Source of the DNA: Mesostigma viride
Lineage: Eukaryota; Streptophyta; Mesostigmatophyceae; Mesostigmatales; Mesostigmataceae
DNA: 64,000 nt
Assembly (NCBI GenBank): GCA_009746045.1
Contig: RPFO01000392.1
Span: forward strand, 1,598,464-1,662,463
Direction of reading: 5' to 3'
The notes under the pieces were generated by a model. It worked only from the letters and a program-made list of their open reading frames with translations. It had not been told where the DNA came from and made no database searches. This document shows, one piece after another, positions 35,801 to 48,120 of the stretch. The stretch's first letter is position 1. The number at the start of each line of letters is the position of its first letter. The translations under genes were made by a program, and so were the position numbers.

Positions 35801-38800
35801 GCCCGCATTTTTTCCTTACAAACGCCCACGTACATGGCCAAAGTCATGGAAGTGCCCCACTTACCTCAGTCCCAGACAGCTACTGTGAGCTACCTAGTCA
35901 GCATGTAACCTGGATGCGTGAATGGCGTGGATCCAGGCCCCATCACGTCACAGGGCTGCTAACCATGTCTGTCGAGCTATACCTATCTGACCGCTGGTTT
36001 TCAGGTTTTATCATGTGCCATGGCTTTGCTTGGTTAAGCTCACCCTTCTGATTGCTCCATCCGGCTGCCTATGCCCTTCCTATCGGCTTGCCTTTGTGTC
36101 ATTTGCCTGCACATGGGCGTGCACAGGTATCTCCTCCAACGTGGCAATTCTGGGCCTATTGCTCAGCCTGGCCGCCGCCCGCTCGCCGTGGCAAGGCACC
36201 AGCGAGCGCGATGTGCCGCCCCTCTCGGTGGACGACCCTACCCCGGCCCTGGCTGTGCTGGACTCCACCCCCAGTGCCTTGGACCAGGCGCCCCACCCGG
36301 CGATCCATGTGCTTTTTCGCAGCACCGGATCATGCCCCTGGCTGGCGCGGGCACTGGCCCGCCTGGCAGGGTCCCTGGCGCCCACGTCCACGCAGGTCAC
36401 ATCCGCGGGCGTGTCCCCAGCCATCCTGCTGCCGTCAGGTGCAGAGACTGGGTCCTCAGCAGGTCTCCACTCAACCTCTTCGTCCTCGTCCATGCCCGGC
36501 GCGACAGCTGGCACGCTGGGCCTCGTGAGCGGGGGCGTCGCGCTGGTGCACCTAGAGCCGGGCACTGCGTGGATGAAGAACAATGCCATGGCAGCGCTGA
36601 TGTCAGCGCTGCGTGTGCCCAGTGTGGTCCCGCTGGGGGGTGGGTCGGGCATCGCAGCGGTGCTCCGTCACAGCGTGTGGGCGCTAGTTGCTCTCCCGCA
36701 GGACGATGGCGAGGATGGGGCACCCACGATGGTGACAGCTCGTGACAGGTAGGGTGGCAGATGGGTGTTGTTTGTGGCTATGCTTCAGCAGGGAGGAAAC
36801 AGCAGCTGCTGTAGGCTGTGTTATCATCCGCATAGCGCATGCGTCGATATACCCGCTGTTCGCTGGAATGATATTCTAATACGTAAGGGTAAGCACTGTG
36901 GAGTGAGCATTACAGCGTTGAATGCTGAGCAAACTGCTCTGATGGCAACGGTAGGAATGCCTTTCATGGGAAAATCCATTGGCTCACATGGTGTTGTGGA
37001 TGTGCTGCCCACGCCGCCCTGTACATCTTGTGCTGTCGGTACGGTTGGCCGTTGTTGCGGTTGCGTCATGCTGCGTGGGTACCCCCACATGCATACACAT
37101 GGTATGACAGGGATGGCCTACCAAAAGGTGAGCCCCTTACCCAGGGCCTCCTTGCTTGCTTCAGCTTATCAGCAAATAAAGTGCCGGGCTTCTGTTTCTC
37201 ATATTCCGCCGCTACACACGCTGACGCCTATATGCTGCAACTGTCCGCACTGTCCCACCTGGTGTTGTCTCCTCATCGCTCTTTCCCTACGCCCCTGTCG
37301 TCCCTACACCTACCCAACCACGCGGTACCTCCCTACCCAACCACATTGCCATGGGCAGAGCGTCGGTGCAGATGGAGCGGCAGCTCATCCACAGCTTTGA
37401 CCTGGTGCTGCGCATGCCGTGCCGTGACGACGCCGTGGCAGACCACCTGCTGGCAGACGCCACCCTGAAGCACCATGGGACTAAAGCAAGCCCCGGGTCG
37501 GGTGCCGATGGCCGCCCCTTGCCATCATCATTCACCCATGGGATATCCACGTATGCCGGCCCCCTAGACGGTTGCCCTCGCGCCAGCTCTAGCCATGAGG
37601 GGCATGGTTCCGCGGACGCGGCTTTGGGGCACCTGGCAGGAATCTTAAATGAATGCGCCCGTATCCAGGTATAGTGGTCACCCCTCTCCAGTGGGTCACA
37701 GCGCGTCCTTGGGCCAGGGTGCTTGTCTAATGGTTTGTTTCGGACCATATTGGTCCTTTTGTCCTTTGTTCCCGGCAGTGACACATGCATTGCTGGGCTT
37801 GCCATCCAGGTAACCCATGCGGGAAAGAGCCGCTGCTTTGCGGTCTCTCTGCTGCCACATTGTGTTGCATGTGTGGTTGCATGGTAAATGCCATGCACAT
37901 GGGCCACATTTGCTTAGCTGCTAAGGCCCCGACGTAGCCATGCTGTCAGGCAACGTGTGCAGCCTCCTGGTGGGCAATAGGTGACCCATGGGCTGCATGG
38001 GTCAAGTGCTGCAAGCGAATTGCCTGGACACCTGTTGGACCTGTGTCGGGCGTGCATGATGCATGTTGGTCGGTGCTCGCCAGCAGACACATGTGAAACA
38101 GTTTTGCTACTTTGTAGGTTGATCCACTGCATTGGCATTTTCTGCGGCACTCCCACGCCTATCTTGAATTCTGTGGTCACAGCTCTGTGATTCCATCCCT
38201 GGTAGGGACTGTTTGCTACCTCTCCTTGTCTTCTTGGCATCCGCGCGCTTGTGTCTTCAGACAAATGCAGGGCCAATCCCCTCACGCCAACCACCCTACG
38301 CTCCACTCACATGTGCTTTCTGCGCACTCAACACACCCAACCAATTATCCTAAATCATTTCCCCTGCCCGTAACAGCCGCAATCCCACACTCCCTCGTGA
38401 CACCCATTTTCTTCCAATGATCCCACCTATTGGACTCGTGTTTCCCATGCACTTACACAAGGGCACAAGCACACATGCACACGAGCACACATGGGCACAC
38501 GCGCAAAAACTTGTGGGCACCAATTACTCCTCATCAAGACCATTCAGGGACTCACATATTCACACGGCCGGCCCATGCCCCTCACCCAACAGACGGTCCA
38601 CCTGAGCGAGCCTGCCATCGCCGCGCTACGTGCTTACTACCTGCTCATGCGCCGTATCGAGGGCGGTCGAGGCGTTTCCCGCTTCAGCCACTACCTTGGC
38701 GAGGACGTGGGCCCAGCTCCCTTCAAAGGCGGTGCTTCGTCCCAAGGGGTGGGCGCGTCGATGCTGGCCACGCTGGTCAAGCTGACCATGGCATCCGCAC

Positions 38801-40377
38801 GCCTGTGCCTGCGGCACTGGGCTCTGGATGACCCGGACGCCTATGTGGCCATCCTGCTCGTGGAGTGCTCCCTTTGTGCCAAGGTGCGGGTGCGTGCCCA
38901 AGGCTTGCGTACACATGGCAGGGCGGCTGATATGTTCTTCTGGTTCCAGCTTGGGTGCCTTGTTGCTCCACTCGCTGCGAGCGTGTGCGCGTCTTCCACA
39001 CAGTCCCATGGTCATCCCATGTCTTGCGTGCATCCCTCTCGCTTCAATATAGGCAGTGTGGCCATTCTCTAGAGAGCAGCTGGCCTAAGTTTTCCATCCA
39101 TTTTCGCTCCGGTTCATGCCTTTCCACGCATGCAGACACAATCATAAATGAGAAGGGGAAATGGTTCGGCTGGCATGTCCGCGTGATGCGCATTGAGAGG
39201 TGTGGAGATAGGCGTGGAGGGAGGCTTGCAAAGCAGATTCTGGGCCGCAGAGGCTGCATATCCCCACGACCAGAAATTGATAGAGCATATTACCAGTCTA
39301 CCAGCAGCATCCCCCTTTACCACCATAGCTCGTTTGTTTACTCACTACCTCTACCCACTGTCTTTGCATGAGAGCAATTGTCCATATATCGCCCAAAATG
39401 TTGTGCAAACTTTACTGGACTGTCACCATTTGGTGGCTTGCTACCCCATCAATCTTGTGTTGCGGTACTCGGCATGGCCCTGTCAGCCACACTGTGGGAT
39501 GTGCCATTTTCTTTTTTGTTTGCCATTCCATGCACCCTTTGCCCGGACTCTGCAACCCGGGTCATTGGATGTATTGATTACCACTGTGTTAACACATACC
39601 CACTGTGTTAAGACCCTTATAAGTCAGGCTGCCAAATTGCTGCTTCTTACTGCAATTAATTAGGAGGATTGAGCTGAGTGGGAATTATTATGTTCAATGC
39701 TCTCGGCGAATCCTGTGGGGAAGCTGAAGCATGGCTTGTTGAAGCCGATGTAATTAATATCAGCAGAGGTATTACAGGATCATTGTCGGTGGGCAGGGGA
39801 TTTGTACAAAGTCTGCACCATTTTTTCCATGTGTTCATATGATGTATGATTGTTCAAAAGCGCCCTCTACCCTTTCTGCTGAACATATCATGCAGTGAGT
39901 GCTGCAGCCTGCTGACTTTAGAAACCATGCGCTTTTTCTTCAGACCACTTGATGCTGTGGCAACTCCTATATTGCGGGCAAAGTTCTCAGTTCTTGTTTT
40001 GTGGGCTGAATACATCTTTCTTTCGCATACGGTGCTAGTAGCTATATTTCAACAGGAGGATATTGTGCACTCCTTGCTAAGTACAGTTTCGGTCTATCAT
40101 GCATGTCAATTAATGTTCTGTGCATGTGCCCATGTGGGCTTGCTGCTTTTTCTCATGCATGCAGGGCAAAAGGACACTCTTTCCAAGGTCTTACCTGGAG
40201 TCCCATGCTTCAGGGCTCTGCAATGGTTCAAACCTATTCTATGCTCAGCCCGGTGTGCAGGGGGGGCGGACTTCAGCAAATTCCATTGTTCGTTTGATGG
40301 ACATTAACGACGAATTGACTGCTTTTGGTAGCCAGCTCAAGATGCATATGAAGGGATGCACCATCTTGGAAGAATAA
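32874..40377 (+). CDS. MCMDC2: MCM domain-containing protein 2 (MCMDC2-like), 5' end not fixed
   Basis: Divergent MCM-like protein; in animals MCMDC2 works in meiotic recombination. Exons supported by reading frame and splice sites: 32874 to about 33350, 33417-33519, 34024-34166, 35238-35553, 36127-36748, 37359-37668, 38593-38883 and 40165-40377 (stop). Phases agree from 34024 onward. Landmarks in family order: a YTVSGMVHLVGV OB-fold segment; a CISC pair and HVILQQ for the zinc region; MVRLRHDLTGQVKLGEVVRVIGYKS; NVAILGLLLSLA; TAGTLGLVSGGVALVHLEPG, equivalent to the degenerate MCM Walker A region, with no canonical GKS/T; FDLVLRMPCRDD; and a C-terminal helix AYYLLMRRIEGG...LATLVKLTMASARL. The last exon ends MKGCTILEE with AATAAA overlapping the stop. 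The true start lies upstream and may be the ATG at 32429. Confidence 0.85.
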
Positions 40378-42321
40378 ATGGCAGAGATGGTATAATTGTA
40401 CGTCAGCAGCAAAACATGTCAGTACTATTCAAGTGGACATCGCTGTAGTTTACCGCCATCATTTGTATATTTGTGGTGCCATGCAATATCCTGCTGACAC
40501 AGTGGCTAGCATAATAATAATTGGATGGGTGGGTGGGTGGGTGGGTGGGTGGGTGGGTGGGTGGGTGGGTGGGTGGGTGGGGTGGGTGGGTGGGTGGGTG
40601 GGCGGGCGGGCGGGCGGGCGGGCGGGCGGGCGGGCGGGCGGGCGGGCGGGCGGGCGGGCGGGCGGGTGGGTGCGGGTGGGGTGGGGGGGGGGTAAGGTGT
40701 GCTTTTTATTATGATGATTAGCTAAGTTACACGGTGTGTTATTCATGCACAGACCTGTTGACGTTGTATCATGGGCGTGTGCCCCCAAGTTTGCCTTCCT
40801 GCAATGTCACATGATATATAATCTAGATGGCTTAATTGTTTAGTACCTTACTATATAACCCAAACTGGAATGATTGACATGCAACTATATGATGAAACCC
40901 TTGAAAAACTTAAGGAATTAGGAACTGCATTTATTGTGCTATGTTTGCTAGCATCTGACACCTAATTATCAAGCAAACGGTCTGAAGCTTTGCACATGGG
41001 CAGTTAACGTAGATGTTTTTATGTGCTGTGCAAAGTGCTAGCTGAGTTTATGTATATGTGCACTCATGTGTTGAAACCCTTGGAAAAACAATAGAAAACT
41101 GCATGCATTTTCTGCGCTCTGTTTGCTAGCATCTGTCGCCAAACTTTCCACCAAAACCATGAAAACGTTCTGCATTTGGGGGGTGTTTATGCCAGCATCA
41201 TCTGTCACCAATTCGTCATCCATGCAGCCAGCCTGAAACTTTGTGGGCATGGTTCATATGGGATGTGTTTAGAACAGTTGCAAAGTTGCAGCCCCAACTG
41301 AGTTTGATCATTTGGTGTCATTATAAATGCGCCTATCAAATTAAAATAAAATTAGAACATGAGTCCGTTGGGATATCATATAGCACGTACTCCTTGAATG
41401 CTCCTCGATGATCCGTTGCAGCTAGAGAACATGTGCAAAGTTCCAGGCCCAACTGAGTTCATTTGGTGTCCTTATACATGCAAACATGCATGCCATGAAG
41501 TGCTGAAAACAAGGTATTTTATGCTAGCAAATGTCACCATGTTACCATGCTGCCAAGTCCCATGTTTTTTTTTACCACATGGCGCATCATGAGAGATCTG
41601 ATTAGGCACCCGTCGGCCGTCAGTTGCATGGTGCGGAATCTGAGGCGCCAAACTGACCACTATTCTAGCTCCTGATAATTTCCAGGGGACAAAACTGGCT
41701 AGCTTTATTTCGGATTGATGTGTTGAGGAGCTGGGCTGCGTGCCCCGAGCCACGCCCAGCCGGCCAAAAGGTCCGCTGCCGGCGCGCGGGAGGGTCCCGC
41801 TGAGAGCTGGTGGGGACCGGGTCGAGCTAGGCCGGCCGGGTCACTGGCGTGGCGCGGGAGCCCGCGGCGCCCCGGTTCCATATTGCAATGATTGACGCGC
41901 GGGGCCGGGGATTCAGTGGCGCCGGCAGGTGCTCTCGATTGTGGTTAACGTGCTGCATGGTCATACCAGCCGCGGGTGGAGAAGACACGTCAACATGCAG
42001 CTGGTCAGACAGTCCATGAGGGCAACGAAAACTGTCCATGCTTGCATCTCGGGCTCCATAATAGCGGGGTGAGGGGCCCGGCCCGCGTATGCACGCATGA
42101 GTCTGAGCAGCGCACGGCTCCTGTTGTGGTGGCGCGACCTGCATTGAGTACATGCCCCCCAGCAGGTGGGTGCGATCGACGTCACAACTGAGGTCTGTGT
42201 AGTATTACAGGATATATGCAAGATCGACTGAGAAAAACATATGTCAGCGTGTACGGTCTTTCTCAGTTCCCTTCAAGTTAGGCCTTTGTTGTTGGCTCAC
42301 ATGCAGAGGAGGCAAGCTAGG
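40378..42321. other. Intergenic with degenerate repeats and a LINE tail
   Basis: No supported gene. A segment of about 110 bp around 40895-41000 recurs imperfectly at 41070-41185 (shared 'tgtttgctagcatctg'). Another stretch with 'actgag' and 'catttggtgtc' recurs at 41290 and 41450. A minus-oriented LINE 3' end ('gagtccgttgggatatcata') lies at 41337-41400. From 41740 on, the sequence becomes GC-rich without recognisable coding. Confidence 0.5.
40525..40690. repeat. (GGGT)n then (GGGC)n array
   Basis: About 75 bp of GGGT units pass directly into about 80 bp of GGGC units, with one slip. This is the same kind of array as in the DNAI3 intron at 25655-25905. Confidence 0.9.
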
Positions 42322-42927
42322 TGTTACGTCCCGGCCCTTTAGGTCGGACGTAACAATGGAATAAATTACTAAGGCCTTGTGGCCGTTGTACTAAGTTTTA
42401 TGGACATTGGCTATTGTGTGAATTGGACTAGTTAATTTGGTCCTAGGTTGCCCTTGTAGGGGCCGGTGCTGTGGCGCCGCGCCAGTTCTGAGTCTGTCCG
42501 AAGTACTAGACGTGGATCCTGTAGTTGAGGGTCGATGTCGGCCCGGATCCTACGTGGAATGATTGGCTTGGATTGTTCCAGGGAAATTGGCGTGTATCTG
42601 CGCCGCAATCAACCTAGGTTAAATTGGTCCGAGGACGAGAGTCTCGTCCTCTTGGTTTGATGAATGATAAGTGCGAATACGCCTACACATTGAGCCCGGG
42701 GCAATTATCCATTTGTAATTGGTGTTGCTAGCCATTATAAGTGTGTACTAATTGTGATTATAAGTGTGTACTAATTAGCTTGGCATCAAGCCGTGATGCC
42801 AGACATCTCACGACTCACGTCGTGAAGCGCAACCTACTTTAGGCTACCTTGAATTATTCCTAATTCCGGCAAGAAGGGTCTTTCGCTACGTAGCTCAGGC
42901 TAGGTGTGTCTGGGCTGGGACGTAACA
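42322..42927 (+). repeat. 5' LTR, complete (606 bp)
   Basis: Starts TGTTACGTCCCGG and ends GGGACGTAACA, giving perfect terminal inverted repeats TGTTACGTCC/GGACGTAACA. The first 191 bp recur at 54199-54389. A further internal palindrome GGTCGGACGTAAC lies near its start. Confidence 0.92.
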
Positions 42928-42928
42928 C

Positions 42929-42946
42929 TGGTTATCGGAGGAAATG
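42929..42946 (+). promoter_or_regulatory. Putative primer-binding site
   Basis: Directly after the LTR comes TGGTTATCGGAGGAAA. It resembles the initiator-Met tRNA primer site of plant elements (TGGTATCAGAG) with one insertion and one change. The match is imperfect and the assignment tentative. Confidence 0.45.
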
Positions 42947-43036
42947 TGCTGGAAAGGTTAGCTAACTCTCGCGGAGAGGGTTAGTGAGCCAATTAGGATA
43001 CCAAGGCTGAGTTTGACGTAGGTAGAGGTTCCGGAA

Positions 43037-43245
43037 TTCAACGACTGCTGACTGGTCAGCGGCCAGCCCGTAAAGGGATTCAACGACGACCTAGCCAGCA
43101 AGCGGCCAGTCTGGGATACTCGGCGGGGCTAGCAATAGTCCTGTGGTGAGGTGCTGTAAACGATAGCGTTCAGCTCTCCTGCTTTCAACGACACCTAGTG
43201 GCGGCCAGGGCTTGCCTTCAACGACACCGGGTGGCGGCCAGCTCA
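43037..43245 (+). repeat. Four-copy TTCAACGAC...GCGGCCAG motif in retroelement leader
   Basis: TTCAACGAC occurs at 43037, 43079, 43183 and 43217, each time followed about 15-20 bases later by GCGGCCAG. The spacing of the pair is kept while the bases between vary. It lies in the untranslated leader, where packaging or primer-related structures would be expected. Confidence 0.7.
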
Positions 43246-43669
43246 GGAGGATTTAACGTCATCGAATATGGTTCGTCCCCTAGATAGGATCTTTTCTTTG
43301 CAAGCGATGCCTGTGGAAGGCTAGCTGGCGTGCTCGCTTCTTCTCCGGGTTCGCACGCGTAGGGGTTCTCGTTATACGTTGTGCCTCTATAGGGTGTGAA
43401 TGTCGTTGGTGCGAATGGAAGTTGCGGACGACGACCATTCGTTGTTTTACATGTTGTGGGGGTGAATACCGTCTGGCTGTTGCCGACTGTGTTGACGGTG
43501 TTTACCTCCGTGTAATCGTTGTATAGCCCCTTTGCCGCGGAAGGCTGGGGGCGTGTGCTGTGCTACACTCCGTGCTCTCTCCTCGTTTGTTTAAGGTCAC
43601 TGCATTAGAGGTAGCCTGGGTTTCCCCTTTCTCTCCTGCTTGCAAGCCGCTGCCAGACTATGATGTAAC

Positions 43670-44008
43670 ATGCCACGACGTAAAATAAACAAGGGTGGAC
43701 AGTCTGGATTTCCTTACTACGCAGTAGCTCACGACGGGGATAAGGGTAGACCTGCTATATTCTACAGCTGGAAGACTTGTGAGGAACACATTAAAGATAA
43801 GATATTGTCCCAAGGCTCTAGTGCTAAGTGGAAAGGGTTTGATAACATTACAGATGCAGATAGGTTTGTTAGGGAACACATGCCATTGCCTGAGGGGATG
43901 CACATCACACGTGAATGCTCCAAGACACCCACGCTCAGCAGCCAGGGGGAGGGGACAGCAGTTACAGTTACCTTCTCTCAGTTGACCATTGGCCCTAGCA
44001 AACAGTAG
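43670..44008 (+). CDS. Viroplasmin / RNase H1 N-terminal domain protein of the retroelement
   Basis: Intact 112-residue ORF starting at an ATG in the leader upstream of gag. The central part (YYAVAHDGDKGRPAIFYSW, then EEHIK, AKWKGFDN and DADRFVREH) fits the RNase H1 N-terminal hybrid-binding domain, also called the caulimovirus viroplasmin domain. Its usual form is YYAV..G..PGIY.SW.EC...V.G..GA.YK.F.....A..F. The domain binds RNA/DNA hybrids. In cellular RNase H1 it is fused to the nuclease; here it stands alone. A Ser/Thr-rich tail of about 30 residues follows. It is the only element gene without a visible lesion. The family call comes from recalled family features. Confidence 0.78.
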   Translation: MPRRKINKGGQSGFPYYAVAHDGDKGRPAIFYSWKTCEEHIKDKILSQGSSAKWKGFDNITDADRFVREHMPLPEGMHITRECSKTPTLSSQGEGTAVTVTFSQLTIGPSKQ

Positions 44009-44132
44009 AGGATACTATTACTAGGAAGTAATACTAGGTTCTATATCTATAGATCCATAGCACGTGGTTGCTCTTTCTCTCTCTCTTCTTCCTGGGGAGG
44101 TGATGCCTGCTGTGTAAGGTACCGGTACGAGC

Positions 44133-44477
44133 ACCATGCCAACACGGTACCAAACAAGGAACGCCAGATCGAGAGACAGAAGACGAGCTTAGGGAGAGAG
44201 ATTCAGATAATAGAGAGATAGAACCGGTAGACAACCACGAGCACGGTACAGAAGGGCTAGAGGTACCACCACAAGTCCAAGTAGAGACAGGTACAGGTGA
44301 GGTCATGGAGAGACCTGTGGAAGGCTCCCTACGATCCAGATCTAGTTCCCCAGCGGATGGGGACAATCTAGACGCCTTAATTGACAAGGCAGGAAGAGGA
44401 CAGAAGTGACCAAGAGATACTCCAGGGGGGCTCGCAGCAGCAGCAGCATCAGCAGCAACAACAACAGCAGCAGTGCT

Positions 44478-44509
<32 letters not shown>

Positions 44510-46020
44510 GCAACGACAGCAACAGCAGCAGCAGCAGCAACGACCGCAGCAGCAGCAGCAGCAACCACAGCAGCAGCAGCAGCAACAACGGCAACCCCGG
44601 TTACAGCAACAACAACTCCAGACGAGACCACAATGGCCACCATCGGATCCTGAGCAGCAGGGGGACGAGCATGAAGATACCCTGCACTACCGCCATCAGC
44701 AGCCAGCCACCGGGCGGCCAACGCATCCTTGGGCAGGTCGGGGGCGGCCCCAGGGACCTCCACCGGGCCCCACACACCGGGGCAGACGCAGAGTGTCCTT
44801 CGGCAGCACGTCTCTGTTACCCACGGCGCTCTGGTATTCGGATGAGGAAGGGGAGATCCCAGGGGCAGATGGCGAGTTCGATGACCTGGAAGGGACTAAC
44901 GAGGCGGACGAGGGAACTGTCACGCAAGGCCCGCCCGTTGGTACTCATAGACCACGGACCAGCCCAGGGGAGACCAGGAGCAGCGTCACCACCAGAGACG
45001 AGGAGACTCACACGCCAGTCCAGCGCCCGGCACCTCAACCGCAGCGCCCACGGGTGCTTGACCAAAGCGCGGTCCCCTCGCCAGCGCCTGCATGCTGGCA
45101 ACCTCAGCTTCAGCAGGGTGGCCTTGGATGACCCGGGGTACGAACACCCCTCATCCGTCCAGGTGCGGCGGACTCATGGTACGCCGCCCAGATCCAGCTC
45201 TCTCCCCCGGTCGCAGCCCCCCGACTTCGGCGATATCCCCCACGTAGACGTCGGTGGGCCCGTCACCGCCGCGGTAAAGGCCCCACCGATGCCCAATTTC
45301 AAGAATGTACCCAAGCTGCACGCGGACATGAAACCGCGCGAGGTAGAGGAATGGGGACGCATGTGGCGACGGCAGTATACCATCTGGCGCAACCATCACA
45401 ACTGGCAGCTGGCCACCAGCGATCTGATTGATCTCGTGATTAACTCCTGTATGGACCCCTCGGTGATAAGCATCTTGAACTGTGAGAGCATCGCGTCCCA
45501 GTCATACCCGCAAACCTTGGCGGAACTGATGGACCGAGTGCGTCGCAAGCTGGTGCCCCCAGATGCTACACTCCACGAGCGGATGGCCTTCAGCAAGCTG
45601 CGCCAGGGGACCACCCCATATCGCGAGTTTCTGTCTAAGTTCGAGTCCAGCGCCGCCTACCTGGCTGACATGACCTGGTACGAGTACAAGAGCAGGTTCA
45701 TCGAGGCACTCTGCCCCGAGCTGCAGGACGAGGTATTCAAGCACTATGCTGATGTCCCTTGGGAAGAGTGGGACATCTTGAATATCCAGAGGTATCTCCT
45801 ACAGGTGGCCGACGTAGTGGCTCGCGGGCGTGCCCCCTCAGTGCGCCGTTTCTTCAGACCTGCTCCCCCGCGACGGGTGAATCAGATGTACTCCACTGAT
45901 TTCGCCGGCGAGGAGGAGGACGAGTACCTCGACGACCCTGACGAGGGCTACACTGACCATGGCGTCAACGCGATCGACGCTAGCAAGGCGCGCTGCTTCA
46001 TGTGCAGCGAGGTGGGGCAC
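44133..46020 (+). pseudogene. gag: polyGln/Ser leader, capsid region, zinc knuckle (5' part)
   Basis: Structural protein of the retroelement, broken by frameshifts. A CAG-type trinucleotide tract at 44430-44610 encodes polyGln in one frame and polySer/Asn in another; a frame change lies near 45120. The capsid-like core (MPNFKNVPKLHADMKPREVEEW, quoted in part; HERMAFSKLRQGTTPYREFL; LCPELQDEVF) is typical of Ty3/gypsy Gag. The C-terminus reaches the zinc knuckle CFMCSEVGH and is cut there by the nested transposon at 46021. The rest of the knuckle (LKRDC) lies at 46809-46823. Confidence 0.85.
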
Positions 46021-46803
46021 ATTACAATTCGTTCAAGTGGCCCGCCGGAGCGGCTGTACAATTTTTCCCAGTGAGCGCGCTGCCAAGTGTACTTGTGGGC
46101 AAATTTTTAGGTGCCCCGTCACTTCGAGGTACTAAAAATTAGGCTACGGTACGAATTCAGCGAATTTCAGCGAATTTTCAGTCGAACCAAAGGAAGTGAC
46201 GCCAACTACCAAAAAGTTTCCGTTACGAATTTTCAGCCCAACACTCGCGCAAAATGAAGTGACGGCAACTACCAAAAAGTTTCCGTTACGAATTTTCACT
46301 CCCACACGTTTGCACAAAAGGAAGTGACGGCAACTACCAAAAAGTTTCCGTTACGAATTTTCAGTCCCACACTTCGCGCAAATTTTAGTAGGGCTGCACG
46401 CAAGCTACCTTTCAAAATTTTGCGCTAGTATGGAACGCATTTCATTCGTCTGGAGGAACGCTGCCCGCCAACTACCCCCGTTCAGAAAGTTCCGCCGAAA
46501 TTTACCCGAGATTTGGAAATCTGAACGTCCGCGCAAATTTTAGTAGGGCTGCACGCAAGCTACCTTTCAAAATTTTGCGCAAGTATGGAACGCAATTCAT
46601 TCGTCCGGAGGAATGCTGCTCGTCAACTGCCCCCGTTCAGAAAGTTGCGCCGAACTTGACTTGAGATTTGGAAATCTGAACGTGCGGTTGGAGTTTCGCG
46701 GGGAAACCCAAGTTCCCAAGTAATTCACCAATGACGCGCTTCGAACACTTGTCCGCTAAAACCTAAGCAGCCGCTCCGGCTGGCCACTTAAACGAAACTT
46801 GAT
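46021..46803. mobile_element. Non-autonomous DNA transposon inside gag zinc knuckle
   Basis: 783-bp insertion with inverted ends of about 35 bp (left 46021-46055, right 46767-46803; shared core AAGTGGCC.GCCGGAGCGGCTG), flanked by the 4-bp duplication GCAC (46017-46020 and 46804-46807). Inside are three copies of a ~65-bp unit ('actaccaaaaagtttccgtt') and two copies of a ~155-bp unit ('ttttagtagggctgcacgca'). No transposase is encoded, so it is MITE-like. Confidence 0.85.
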
Positions 46804-47226
46804 GCACCTCAAGCGCGACTGCCCCAATTAAGCTCCGGGGCAAGAACGCCAGTCGTGGGACAGGAGAAGGGACACCCAGTGTTCGTTTCTCCGGCCCGGC
46901 CTTCGGCAGCCGCCCCGACTCCTCCGGTCCTCGGGACCGACCCCGCAACGCGGGTGAGCGTGCGGCTCGCCTGCAGCACGCCATGCAGACAGGTCCCGAC
47001 GCAGTACCAGCAGCCGCGACCACCCGCGACCAGCTCTACCAAGGGTGTGTTGCGCGCGGTCAACGAGATTGAGGCGCGGCGACAGTCCTCCTCTTCCGGC
47101 CAAACGCAGGCAGTGGCTGGCTACGAGTATGACGACGAGGAGGGGGCTGACGAAGAGGAGGAGGGGGGGGAAGAGGGCGGGTGGTCGGGCGAGGCGGCCT
47201 CCCTTCCCACCGCTCCTCGGGAGTAG
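46804..47226 (+). pseudogene. gag C-terminal remnant
   Basis: Begins with LKRDCPN, completing the CCHC knuckle, and then hits a TAA. An acidic, Gln/Ser-rich stretch continues in another frame (VNEIEARRQSSSSGQTQ, then YDDEEGADEEEEGGEEGG) and ends at 47224-47226. It links gag to the protease region. Confidence 0.65.
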
Positions 47227-48120
47227 TAGCCCTGCCCATGGGCTTGGGTCCCGGGGTAGGGGATAGGGTAGAAAAATCAGATGGTAGCCCAGACGCGGAG
47301 TCAACTAGAGTAGAGGTAGACGTCAATAACGTGGCCGCAGACGCGTCCACCCAACCGGCGGCGCGTGCATCTCAAGGAGATTCGCGGCATCTGTTTCTTT
47401 TCAGCGGAGGGTTACTGGTCCCTCCCACCGTCCTTGATCCGTATTTGAAGGAGAAAACGATCATGGACGTGAAGTTCCTGGTCGACACCGGCGCCTCCAC
47501 GTCCTTCATCAACGAGGCCCTGGTGCGTCGGCTGGGCCTGGTACCCCGACCTCACACCACGGCAGTATATGTCACCTACTCAGACGGTCGGCGACACCAA
47601 TCGCCGGGCCTAGCAGACATCAAGGGTGTACTGCAGGGCACGCCGGTGGACCTGGTGGCGACTATTGCGCCGTTGGGCGCTGCCGACATCATCATTGGAG
47701 TGGACTGGCTGGACAAGCAGGATGTGGACATCAGTGTGCGCCGGCGGGTAGTTTGGTTTCCGGATGGTTCATTCTGGTGCCCAGACAGCGAGTATAGGGC
47801 ACAGGCCGCGGAGGTCCATAACATTACACACGAGCGCTCGGCGGACGGGCCTCGGCCAGCGTCCCAGATCCTGATGAGTAGCAAGACGCCAGCTCCGGAA
47901 GGGCAAGGTCAGTACGCGATGTATCGCATAGACCTGGACAGCACTCAGGCTCTGCTTAACGAGATTGGTGCCGGTTTCACACCGGACGAGCTGGCGCGGT
48001 TCAATGCCGTCCTGGAGAAGCGCACTGCCCTCTTCGCGATCGCACCCCCCAGTTCCCTCCCAATCGATCGGTGTTACATCGTGTCCAGCTCCAGGAGGGT
48101 TCCGGGCCTACTGTGTCTCC
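47227..48120 (+). pseudogene. Retroelement aspartic protease
   Basis: Clan AA retropepsin-like domain. The catalytic motif is VDTGASTSFI (Asp codon at 47484-47486), followed by LGLVPRP, DIKGVLQGTPVDL and the ILG-like ADIIIGVDWL with the flap-to-helix spacing usual for Ty3/gypsy proteases. The frame stays open to about 48100, where a frame change leads into the reverse transcriptase (from about 48071 in the other frame). Confidence 0.85.

Noticed and set aside
36080-36652. Minus-strand 190-codon frame opposite MCMDC2
   Set aside because: Shadow of the largest MCMDC2 exon, whose plus-strand frame aligns with the family and fits splice phases.
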